A stretch of DNA of 64,000 nucleotides. Origin: Pseudomonas bubulae. GTDB lineage: Bacteria; Pseudomonadota; Gammaproteobacteria; Pseudomonadales; Pseudomonadaceae. The translations under genes were made by a program, and so were the position numbers. The stretch lies in assembly GCF_900618535.1 (NCBI RefSeq), contig NZ_UYJA01000005.1, forward strand, positions 248,001 through 312,000, read 5' to 3'. The notes below the pieces were generated by a model. That model was not told where the DNA came from and ran no database searches. It worked only from the letters and a program-made list of their open reading frames with translations. Position 1 is the stretch's first letter. Each line of letters opens with the position of its first letter. Shown here piece after piece: positions 34,403 through 41,443 of this stretch.

Positions 34403-34637
34403 ACAGCTGATCATCGATGCCCTGGGCCTCGAAGACATCAGTGTCAGCGACATTGGCGACGATCAAACCCTGTTTGGCGACGGCCTGGGGCTGGACTCGG
34501 TCGACGCACTGGAGCTGGGCCTGGCGATTCAAAAGACCTACGGCATCAAAATAGACGCCGACGCCAAAGATACACGCAATCATTTTTCCAACGTGGCCAG
34601 CCTTGCGGCTTTTGTCACCGCCAAACAGGCAGCCTGA
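34377..34637 (+). CDS. apeE: acyl carrier protein, APE (ApeE type)
   Basis: An 86-residue ACP that carries the growing polyene on phosphopantetheine. The attachment serine is in GLGLDSVDALELG, near residue 40. An AAGGAG box lies 10 bases before the ATG, and the gene overlaps the end of the acyltransferase by 26 bases. It is the first of two tandem ACPs, as in characterised APE clusters where one ACP carries elongation. Which of the two serves that role here is inferred from order only. Confidence 0.88.
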   Translation: MSDLKNDIKQLIIDALGLEDISVSDIGDDQTLFGDGLGLDSVDALELGLAIQKTYGIKIDADAKDTRNHFSNVASLAAFVTAKQAA

Positions 34638-34646
34638 GACCGAACC

Positions 34647-34901
34647 ATGCAAAACCGTGACGACATTTTCAACACCCTGCGCGACGCTCTGGTCGAACTT
34701 TTCGAACTGGAACCCGAACGCATCACCCTGGACGCCAACCTGTATCAGGATCTGGAAATCGACAGCATTGACGCTGTCGACCTGATTGACCATATCAAGC
34801 GTAAAACCGGCAAACGAATCGCCGCTGAAGAATTCAAATCGGTGCGTACCGTCAATGACGTGGTCGAGGCGGTTTACCGCCTGGTTCACGCTGACGCATG
34901 A
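34647..34901 (+). CDS. apeF: acyl carrier protein, APE (ApeF type)
   Basis: Second ACP of the tandem pair, 84 residues. The phosphopantetheine serine lies in LEIDSIDAVDLIDH near residue 37. It is more basic at its C-terminus (IKRKTGKRIAAEEFKSV) than the first ACP, suggesting different partners. Its stop overlaps the next start by ATGA. It likely presents the aryl starter or a late intermediate, which is inference. Confidence 0.87.
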   Translation: MQNRDDIFNTLRDALVELFELEPERITLDANLYQDLEIDSIDAVDLIDHIKRKTGKRIAAEEFKSVRTVNDVVEAVYRLVHADA

Positions 34902-35443
34902 ACCGCCTGATTGGCCTCGGCCTGTTGCTGGCCGGACTGATGTACCCCTTTGCGGTGTATTTCGGCATGGCCCATTTCGCCCCGTGGCAATTCGCGCTGC
35001 TGCTGGGCAGCCTGTGGCTGGCCCGCGCCCTGACCGGCGAACGCCGCCCGGGCAGTCTGTTGATGGCGGTGGTTGCATTGATGTTCTGCGCCCTGCTGGG
35101 GCTGTTCAACAGCCCGGCACTGTTGCGCTGGTACCCGGTGCTGGTCAGCACGTTCATGCTTTGCCTGTTCGGCCTGAGCCTGAAGTACGGGCCGCCAATG
35201 ATCGAGCGGCTGGCGCGGTTGCGCGAGCCCGTGCTGCCCGATATTGCAATTGATTACACGCGGCAGGTGACCAAGGTCTGGTGCCTGTTCTTCATGCTAA
35301 ACGGATTAGTCGCAGCCTCCCTGACGCTGTGGGCGCCGCTGAGCTGGTGGACGTTGTACAACGGCCTGATCGCCTACGCGCTGATGGGGCTGCTGTTTTT
35401 CATTGAATGGCTGATACGACAAAAGGTAAGAGGCCGGGCATGA
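34898..35443 (+). CDS. APE operon inner-membrane protein (COG4648-like)
   Basis: A 181-residue protein with about five hydrophobic segments: LIGLGLLLAGLMYPFAVYFG, FALLLGSLWLARAL, SLLMAVVALMFCALLGLF, VLVSTFMLCLFGLSL, and a C-terminal pair around residues 130-170. It occupies the place of ApeG of described clusters, a conserved membrane protein of unknown role. Overlaps of 4 bases with the ACP before it and the ligase after it imply co-translation. A role in docking the soluble PKS at the membrane is possible but not shown. Confidence 0.78.
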   Translation: MNRLIGLGLLLAGLMYPFAVYFGMAHFAPWQFALLLGSLWLARALTGERRPGSLLMAVVALMFCALLGLFNSPALLRWYPVLVSTFMLCLFGLSLKYGPPMIERLARLREPVLPDIAIDYTRQVTKVWCLFFMLNGLVAASLTLWAPLSWWTLYNGLIAYALMGLLFFIEWLIRQKVRGRA

Positions 35444-37110
35444 ATTGGATAAATCTTGAGCACCTGTTGCTCAAGGGGCACGCAGATCGCCGGGTCAGCG
35501 TTGACCCCGAGCTGAACCACGACACCCTGCGTGAACGGGCCCTGCGCCTGGCGGGCGGCCTGCAACAGCGCGGCGTGCGGCGCGTTGCCGTACACCTTGA
35601 AGATGCCGCCGAGCTGGCGCAGGCCTTGCTCGGTGCCTGGCAGGCCGGAGTCAGCGTGCTCTTGCCCGCCGACCTGCAAGCGCAAACCCGCCTTCGATGG
35701 GACAGCCAGGTTGACCTGTGGATAACTCAAAGCGAAGAGTTGCAGGACCTGTACGCCGATCCTCTGCCTGCAGCGCAACTGGATCTGGACCAGTGCCAGC
35801 TCAGTTTGTGCACCTCGGGCTCCAGCGGCGAACCCAAACGGATCGACAAAAGCCTGCGCCAGATGGCCAACGAGGTTCAGGCACTGGAGCAACTGTGGGG
35901 TGCTGATCTGGGTGATGCATGCATTATTGCCAGTGTGGCGGCGCAGCACATCTACGGGCTGTTGTTCCGTGTGTTGTGGCCTCTGTGCGCAGGCCGCAGC
36001 TTTGTACGCAAACAACTGGCCTTCCCTGAAGACATGCAACGCGCCAGCCGTGAGCACGCTGCTTTTGCCTGGATCGCCAGCCCGGCCTTGCTCAAGCGCA
36101 TGGCCGACAACCTCGACTGGCCGGCGTTAAGCTCGGTCCGCCGAGTATTTTCTTCTGGCGGTGCCCTGCCCGAAGAAGCAGCCCGGACGCTGTTCGAACG
36201 CCTGGGCCAGTGGCCGACCGAGATCCTCGGCAGCTCCGAAACCGGCGGTATCGCCTGGCGTCAGGGGCAACACCTGTGGCAGCCCTTTGCCGATGTGCAA
36301 TTGAGCCAGAGCAGTGACGGCGCCTTGATCATCGCCTCTAGCTACTTGCCCAAGGGCCATGTCGAACACACGGCTGATGCCGCCCGTATTGAAGCCGACG
36401 GGCGATTTGAGTTGCTCGGGCGACTGGATCGCATCGTCAAACTCGAAGAGAAACGTATTTCCCTGCCAATGCTGGAGCAGGCGCTGCTCTCCCATGACTG
36501 GGTAGCCGAAGCCCGCCTGGGCGTGGTGCATGACAAACGCGCCTCACTGGGCGCCCTGCTGGTGCTCAGCGCCAGTGGCCTGTTTGCCCTGCGCGAACAG
36601 GGGCGCCGAGCCCTGACTCACACCCTGCGCCAGCACTTGAGTCAGCACTGCGAAGCCGTGGCCTTGCCGCGCCGCTGGCGTTTGCTGCGCCAGTTACCAC
36701 TCAACAGCCAGGGCAAGCTGCCACAGGCCCGAGTCGATGCATTGTTACTCGCACCCCGGCCCAAGCTGCCGGAAGTGTTGAGCCAAAGCGAAGACGCCGG
36801 TCAGTGGACGCTGAACCTGTCGATCCCGCCGGACCTGGCGTTCTTCAGCGGCCATTTCCCCAAAACACCGGTGTTGCCGGGTGTGGTGCAAGTGGACTGG
36901 GCAATGGTGTTGGGCCAGCAACTGCTCGATCTGCCGCCGCGTTTTGCCGGGATGGAAGTACTCAAGTTCCAGCAACTGGTGCGCCCCGGGGACGCCATTG
37001 AATTAACCCTGCGCTTTGACAGCGAACGCGCAAAATTGCACTTCGCCTACCGCAACGCCACTGCACCCTGTTCCAGTGGTCGCATCGTGCTGGAGGCCCC
37101 CTGTGGATAA
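35440..37110 (+). CDS. apeH: aryl-activating acyl-AMP ligase fused to a FabZ-like dehydratase (ApeH-ApeI)
   Basis: A 556-residue fusion. Residues 1 to about 440 are an ANL-family ligase: P-loop LCTSGSSGEPKR, ILGSSETGG (ATP/substrate), GRLDRIVKLEEKRISLPMLE (hinge) and LPLNSQGKLPQ (catalytic Lys). It should activate the aryl starter acid and load the ACP. The last ~115 residues are a hotdog dehydratase with FSGHFPKTPVLPGVVQVDW, the FabZ active-site His pattern, equivalent to ApeI. The ATG at 35440 overlaps the previous stop (ATGA); an in-frame upstream ATG at 35407 is within that gene. The fusion couples starter loading and chain dehydration in one chain. Confidence 0.87.
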   Translation: MNWINLEHLLLKGHADRRVSVDPELNHDTLRERALRLAGGLQQRGVRRVAVHLEDAAELAQALLGAWQAGVSVLLPADLQAQTRLRWDSQVDLWITQSEELQDLYADPLPAAQLDLDQCQLSLCTSGSSGEPKRIDKSLRQMANEVQALEQLWGADLGDACIIASVAAQHIYGLLFRVLWPLCAGRSFVRKQLAFPEDMQRASREHAAFAWIASPALLKRMADNLDWPALSSVRRVFSSGGALPEEAARTLFERLGQWPTEILGSSETGGIAWRQGQHLWQPFADVQLSQSSDGALIIASSYLPKGHVEHTADAARIEADGRFELLGRLDRIVKLEEKRISLPMLEQALLSHDWVAEARLGVVHDKRASLGALLVLSASGLFALREQGRRALTHTLRQHLSQHCEAVALPRRWRLLRQLPLNSQGKLPQARVDALLLAPRPKLPEVLSQSEDAGQWTLNLSIPPDLAFFSGHFPKTPVLPGVVQVDWAMVLGQQLLDLPPRFAGMEVLKFQQLVRPGDAIELTLRFDSERAKLHFAYRNATAPCSSGRIVLEAPCG

Positions 37111-37858
37111 CAGTAATAGTCCCGTGCATAACCCCTGCGCCGTGATCCCGGTGTACAACCACGAAACCGCCGTGCCTGGCGTGGTCGCGGCCCTGCGCGC
37201 CGCCGGTTTGCCCTGTGTGCTGGTCGACGACGCCAGCAGCCCCGCTTGCGCCGCTGTTCTTGGTGAGCTTGCCCGTGGCGAAAACATCTTCCTCATTCGT
37301 CTGGCCGTCAATCAGGGCAAAGGCGGCGCAGTCATGGCCGGTCTTCGTGAAGCCATGCAACTGGGCTTTACCCATGCCCTGCAAGTGGATGCAGATGGCC
37401 AGCACGATCTGCGCAACGTCGCTACTTTCATGCGGGTTTCACAGCAAAACCCTGCAGCGCTGGTTTGCGGTTACCCACAGTACGATGCCAGCGTGCCCAA
37501 GGGCCGCCTGTATGCGCGTTACCTGACCCATGTGTGGGTGTGGATCAACAGCCTTTCATTGCAGATTCCCGACTCGATGTGCGGTTTTCGGGTCTACCCG
37601 CTGGCGCCGACCCTCGCACTGATCAACTCGGTAACGCTGGGCAAGCGCATGGATTTCGACCCCGAGATCCTGGTTCGCCTGGCGTGGCGCAACCAGCCGA
37701 TGTGCTGGCTGCCGACCCAGGTCCACTACCCGCAGGACGGTCTCTCGCACTTTCGCCTGTTCCATGACAATGCGCTGATTTCGAGCATGCACACCAAGCT
37801 GTTTTTCGGCATGTTGATACGCTTGCCGGGCATCCTCTGGAGGCGCTGCAAAGCATGA
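37103..37858 (+). CDS. family 2 glycosyltransferase of the APE operon
   Basis: GT-A fold glycosyltransferase of 251 residues. CAVIPVYNHETAVPGVVAAL begins the nucleotide-sugar fold. LVDDASSP carries the first aspartates, and ALQVDADGQHD is the DxD metal motif followed by the GT2 region MDFDPEILVRLAW. The GTG at 37103 overlaps the ligase stop by 8 bases; longer in-frame starts lie inside the ligase gene. With the next gene it makes the two halves that are joined as ApeJ in some clusters. The sugar donor and acceptor are unknown; it may build the lipid head that anchors the polyene. Confidence 0.84.
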   Translation: MDNSNSPVHNPCAVIPVYNHETAVPGVVAALRAAGLPCVLVDDASSPACAAVLGELARGENIFLIRLAVNQGKGGAVMAGLREAMQLGFTHALQVDADGQHDLRNVATFMRVSQQNPAALVCGYPQYDASVPKGRLYARYLTHVWVWINSLSLQIPDSMCGFRVYPLAPTLALINSVTLGKRMDFDPEILVRLAWRNQPMCWLPTQVHYPQDGLSHFRLFHDNALISSMHTKLFFGMLIRLPGILWRRCKA

Positions 37859-38793
37859 ATGAACCTCAACAGCATTGGGCTGCCCACAAAGAGCGCGGCA
37901 GTTTCCGGCTGATGAAGCTCACCGCCCTGGGCGTCAGGTTGCTGGGCCGACGTGTGCTCAGCCCGGTGCTTTACGCCATTGTGCTGTACTTCTTTGTGTT
38001 CGGCGGCCGCGCACGACGCAGCATCTGGCAATACCAGCAGCGCCTGGCCGACTGGAGCGAGCAAAGCGAGTTGCGCCCTACCCGCTGGCGGGTATTCGGG
38101 CAGTTCATGGCGTTTGCCGACGCCCTGCTCGACAAGCTCGATGTATGGAATGGCCGTCTCAAGATCGAAGACATCGAAATCGTTGACCCCGCGCTGCTGC
38201 GCAATCAACTGCGCGGCGAACGCGGGCAGATGCTGGTAGGCGCCCACTTGGGGAACCTTGAAGTCTGCCGTGCGCTCGCCGAACTGGGCGAGCAGGTGAC
38301 CATGAATGTGCTGGTTCACACCCGGCATGCCGAACACTTCAACCGCCTGCTGGGCGAAGCCGGGGCCAGCCATTTACGGTTGATTCAGGTCAGTGAACTC
38401 AACCCGGCGGTGATGCTGCAACTCAACCAGCGCCTGGAAAACGGCGAATGGCTGGCCATCGCCGGTGACCGCGTACCACTCAATGGCGGGCGCCATATAG
38501 AGGTCGGTTTCCTCGGCTATACGGCAGCATTCCCCCAAGGCCCGTGGTTGCTGGCAGGACTGCTCAAATGCCCGGTCAATCTGATGTTCTGCCTGAAACA
38601 CAAAGGCCGTTATCGAGTCATCCTCGAACCCTTTGCCCGCGAAGTGGTGTGGCGACGCAATAACCGCGAGCAGGTGATCGACGACTGGGCCACGCTCTAC
38701 GCCGACCGCCTGGGCTACTACTGCCTGCAGGCACCGCAACAATGGTTCAACTTTTACCCTTTCTGGAAGACCGATGACGACGCATCCGCATGA
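37855..38793 (+). CDS. LpxL/HtrB-family lysophospholipid acyltransferase of the APE operon
   Basis: A 312-residue membrane-bound acyltransferase. An N-terminal hydrophobic helix (VLSPVLYAIVLYFFVFGG, about 36-53) precedes the catalytic HX4E motif GAHLGNLEVCRAL, near residue 131. AIAGDRVPLNGGRHIEVGFLGYTAAFP is the second conserved block of the LpxL family. Its start overlaps the glycosyltransferase stop by ATGA, supporting a joint function in making or acylating the glycolipid anchor. It is the second PlsC/LpxL-type enzyme in the operon, so two acylations of the anchor are plausible. Confidence 0.85.
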   Translation: MNEPQQHWAAHKERGSFRLMKLTALGVRLLGRRVLSPVLYAIVLYFFVFGGRARRSIWQYQQRLADWSEQSELRPTRWRVFGQFMAFADALLDKLDVWNGRLKIEDIEIVDPALLRNQLRGERGQMLVGAHLGNLEVCRALAELGEQVTMNVLVHTRHAEHFNRLLGEAGASHLRLIQVSELNPAVMLQLNQRLENGEWLAIAGDRVPLNGGRHIEVGFLGYTAAFPQGPWLLAGLLKCPVNLMFCLKHKGRYRVILEPFAREVVWRRNNREQVIDDWATLYADRLGYYCLQAPQQWFNFYPFWKTDDDASA

Positions 38794-40318
38794 GCCAGTA
38801 ACCTTCGGCCAAACCCCGTTGCGCATTGAAGACGTGCTGGCCCTGGCCAATCGTCAGGCGCCAACGCGGCTGCAGGACGACCCCGACTACCGCGAGCGCA
38901 TCGCCAAGGGCGCGCGCTTTCTCGACTCGCTGCTGGACAAGGAAGGCGTGATCTATGGCGTAACCACCGGCTACGGCGACTCCTGCGTGGTTGCGGTGCC
39001 GCTGGAGCACGTCGAAGCCTTGCCCCGCCACCTCTATACCTTCCACGGTTGCGGCCTGGGCAAATTGCTCGATGCGCAAGCCACCCGCGCGGTGCTTGCG
39101 GCACGCTTGCAGTCGCTGTGCCACGGCGTGTCGGGGGTGCGCATAGAGTTGCTGGAACGATTGCAGGCTTTTATTGCCCACGACATCCTGCCACTGATCC
39201 CCGAAGAAGGCTCGGTGGGGGCCAGTGGCGACCTGACGCCACTGTCTTACGTGGCCGCAACCCTGTCGGGCGAACGCGAAGTCCTGTTCAAGGGCGAGCG
39301 CCGCCTTGCAGCAGATGTGCACCGGGAACTGGGCTGGACACCGCTGGTACTTCGGCCCAAGGAAGCGCTGGCACTGATGAACGGTACCGCCGTGATGACC
39401 GGCCTCGCCTGCCTGGCCTATGCCCGCGCCGACTACCTGCTCAAACTGGCCACGCGCATCACCGCCCTCAACGTGGTGGCGCTGCAAGGCAACCCCGAGC
39501 ACTTTGACGAACGCCTGTTTGCCACCAAGCCGCACCCGGGACAAATGCAGGTCGCTGCCTGGATCCGTCAGGACCTCGCCATCGATGCCCCCACCGCACC
39601 GTTGCATCGCCTGCAAGACCGCTACTCGCTGCGTTGCGCGCCCCATGTGCTGGGCGTGCTGGCAGACAGCCTGAGCTGGCTGCGCGGGTTTATCGAGACC
39701 GAACTCAACAGCGCCAACGACAACCCGATCATTGACGCCGAAGAGGAGCGCGTACTGCACGGCGGGCACTTCTACGGCGGCCATATCGCCTTTGCGATGG
39801 ACAGCCTCAAGACCTTGGTGGCCAACGTCGCCGACCTGCTCGACCGCCAGCTCGCCCTGTTGGTGGACGTGCGCTACAACCACGGCCTGCCGAGCAACCT
39901 GTCGGGCGCCAGCGCAGAACGGGCAATGCTCAACCACGGCTTTAAAGCGGTGCAGATAGGTACCAGCGCCTGGACAGCCGAGGCATTGAAAAACACCATG
40001 CCGGCCAGCGTCTTCTCACGCTCCACGGAATGCCATAACCAGGACAAGGTGAGCATGGGCACCATCGCCGCTCGTGATGCGATCCGCGTACTGGAGTTGA
40101 CCGAGCAGGTGGCAGCGGCCACCTTGCTGGCTGCCCATCAGGGCGTTTGGCTGCGCAGCCGTGCCGAAGACGCTCGCCCGTTGCCGCCGGCGCTGGCGCA
40201 GATGCATGCCGAACTGGCCAAAGATTTTGCCCCCGTGGTTGAAGACCGCGCCCTGGAAGCCGAACTGCGTTTGTGCCTGAGCCGCATCGCCCAACAACAC
40301 TGGAGGCTGCATGCGTAG
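38774..40318 (+). CDS. aromatic amino acid ammonia-lyase (HAL/TAL family) of the APE operon
   Basis: MIO-dependent lyase of 514 residues that removes ammonia from an aromatic amino acid, giving an aryl acrylate usable as aryl starter precursor. The MIO tripeptide Ala-Ser-Gly is at 150-152 (GSVGASGDLTPLSYV), and the catalytic Tyr is in YGVTTGYG (61). The residues at the selectivity position are Phe90-His91 (YTFHGCGLG), unlike Ser-His of HAL, His-Leu of Rhodobacter TAL or Phe-Leu of PAL. It overlaps the previous gene by 20 bases. Location in a PKS operon rather than with hut genes argues against histidine degradation. Confidence 0.88.
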   Translation: MTTHPHEPVTFGQTPLRIEDVLALANRQAPTRLQDDPDYRERIAKGARFLDSLLDKEGVIYGVTTGYGDSCVVAVPLEHVEALPRHLYTFHGCGLGKLLDAQATRAVLAARLQSLCHGVSGVRIELLERLQAFIAHDILPLIPEEGSVGASGDLTPLSYVAATLSGEREVLFKGERRLAADVHRELGWTPLVLRPKEALALMNGTAVMTGLACLAYARADYLLKLATRITALNVVALQGNPEHFDERLFATKPHPGQMQVAAWIRQDLAIDAPTAPLHRLQDRYSLRCAPHVLGVLADSLSWLRGFIETELNSANDNPIIDAEEERVLHGGHFYGGHIAFAMDSLKTLVANVADLLDRQLALLVDVRYNHGLPSNLSGASAERAMLNHGFKAVQIGTSAWTAEALKNTMPASVFSRSTECHNQDKVSMGTIAARDAIRVLELTEQVAAATLLAAHQGVWLRSRAEDARPLPPALAQMHAELAKDFAPVVEDRALEAELRLCLSRIAQQHWRLHA

Positions 40319-40736
40319 TAAAGGGGTTTTTCACGTTGATACCGAAGTGTTGGTGCCGTTTTTCGACATCGATACCATGCACGTGGTGTGGCACGGGCAT
40401 TACGTCAAATACCTCGAAGTGGCGCGCTGTGCGCTGCTTGACCATATCGGTCACAACTACACGCAGATGCTCGAAGCGGGTTATGCGTGGCCGGTGATCG
40501 ACATGCAGTTGCGTTATGTCCGCGGCGCCACGTTCGGCCAGCGGATCAACGTGCGCGCCAGCCTGGTGGAATGGGAGAACCGCCTGAAGATTAATTATCT
40601 AATTAGCGATGCGGTCACGGGTGAGCGTTTGACTAGGGCAGTTACAGTGCAGGTGGCAGTTGAAATTGAGAGCCGGGAGATGCAATTGGCCTCGCCTGGG
40701 TGTTTTGTGCGGGCTGTAGAGCGGGTGCTGTCATGA
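40311..40736 (+). CDS. apeK: hotdog acyl-ACP thioesterase of the APE operon (ApeK type)
   Basis: A 141-residue 4HBT-family thioesterase. The motif FFDIDTMHVVWHGHYVKYLE (residues 17-36) holds the catalytic Asp and the conserved His region of the YbgC/4HBT fold. In the X. doucetiae system ApeK helps release or proofread ACP-bound chains. It overlaps the lyase by 8 bases and its TGA overlaps the next ATG. The base composition near its 3' end (TTAATTATCTAATTAGC) is more A/T-rich than the surroundings. Confidence 0.85.
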   Translation: MRSKGVFHVDTEVLVPFFDIDTMHVVWHGHYVKYLEVARCALLDHIGHNYTQMLEAGYAWPVIDMQLRYVRGATFGQRINVRASLVEWENRLKINYLISDAVTGERLTRAVTVQVAVEIESREMQLASPGCFVRAVERVLS

Positions 40737-41443
40737 ATGGATCAAAAGCCCCTCACCCTAGCCCTCTCCCAAAGGGAGAGGGGATTGACCGCGGCGCCCT
40801 CAAGAACTCAGCCATTCTGCCCCCTCTCCCTCTGGGAGAGGGCAAAGGCCGCACCCGTCTCTCATTGCTGTTCGCCGCCTTGCTGTTCACCCCACTGGCC
40901 CACGCCTTCGACCTGCAACAACTGAGCGAACAACTGGCCAAGCCCCAGGTGATCCACGGTGATTTCATCCAGGAAAAACACCTGCGCGCGCTGCCCAAGC
41001 CACTCACCAGCACCGGCACATTTGTCCTGGCCAAGGACCACGGCCTGCTCTGGCAACTGAAAACCCCGCTGCAACAGGATTACCGCATCAACGCCCAGGG
41101 CATCGCCCGACGCGACGGCACGCAATGGCAGATGCTCCCGGGCAAAAGCGCGGGCGCCGAGCAGAACCGTTTGTTCCTCGCTGTTTTGCAAGGCGACAGC
41201 AGCGGCCTGCAACGTGATTTCGACCTGCAATTACAAGGCGAACCCAGCCGCTGGGCGCTGACGCTGACACCACGTTCACTGCTGCTAAAGCAAGTGTTCA
41301 CCCGGATCAATATTGAAGGCGGCGAGCTGGTGCAACGTATCGAACTGCAAGAAGCCCAAGGTGACAGCACGCTGCTAAAAATGCCAAACAGCGTCGGCAA
41401 TCAACCCTTGAGCAACGCGGAGCAAAACGACTTTGCGCAGTGA
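40733..41443 (+). CDS. LolA-like outer-membrane lipoprotein carrier of the APE operon, N-terminus remodelled by a repeat
   Basis: Periplasmic LolA-fold protein (ApeL type) thought to help move the APE lipid towards the outer membrane. The ATG at 40733 overlaps the apeK stop and gives 236 residues. Residues 6-37 are encoded by a palindromic repeat (KAPHPSPLPKGEG and PLPLGEGKG are tell-tale). The real signal peptide follows at about 38-58 (RTRLSLLFAALLFTPLAHA), and FDLQQLSEQLAKPQVIHGDF starts the mature protein. A TTG at residue 45 is a possible internal start. The function is inferred from the LolA fold and position. Confidence 0.83.
   Translation: MNGSKAPHPSPLPKGEGIDRGALKNSAILPPLPLGEGKGRTRLSLLFAALLFTPLAHAFDLQQLSEQLAKPQVIHGDFIQEKHLRALPKPLTSTGTFVLAKDHGLLWQLKTPLQQDYRINAQGIARRDGTQWQMLPGKSAGAEQNRLFLAVLQGDSSGLQRDFDLQLQGEPSRWALTLTPRSLLLKQVFTRINIEGGELVQRIELQEAQGDSTLLKMPNSVGNQPLSNAEQNDFAQ
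40749..40843. repeat. palindromic repeat doublet, CCCTCACCC family (copy 2), inside a coding region
   Basis: Left unit CCCCTCACCCTAGCCCTCTC...GGGAGAGGGG and right unit CCCCCTCTCCC-TCT-GGGAGAGGG form hairpins around a short core. It sits directly after the start codon of the LolA-like gene and is translated without a stop. It is related to 10450-10556 and 53040-53085. Confidence 0.85.
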
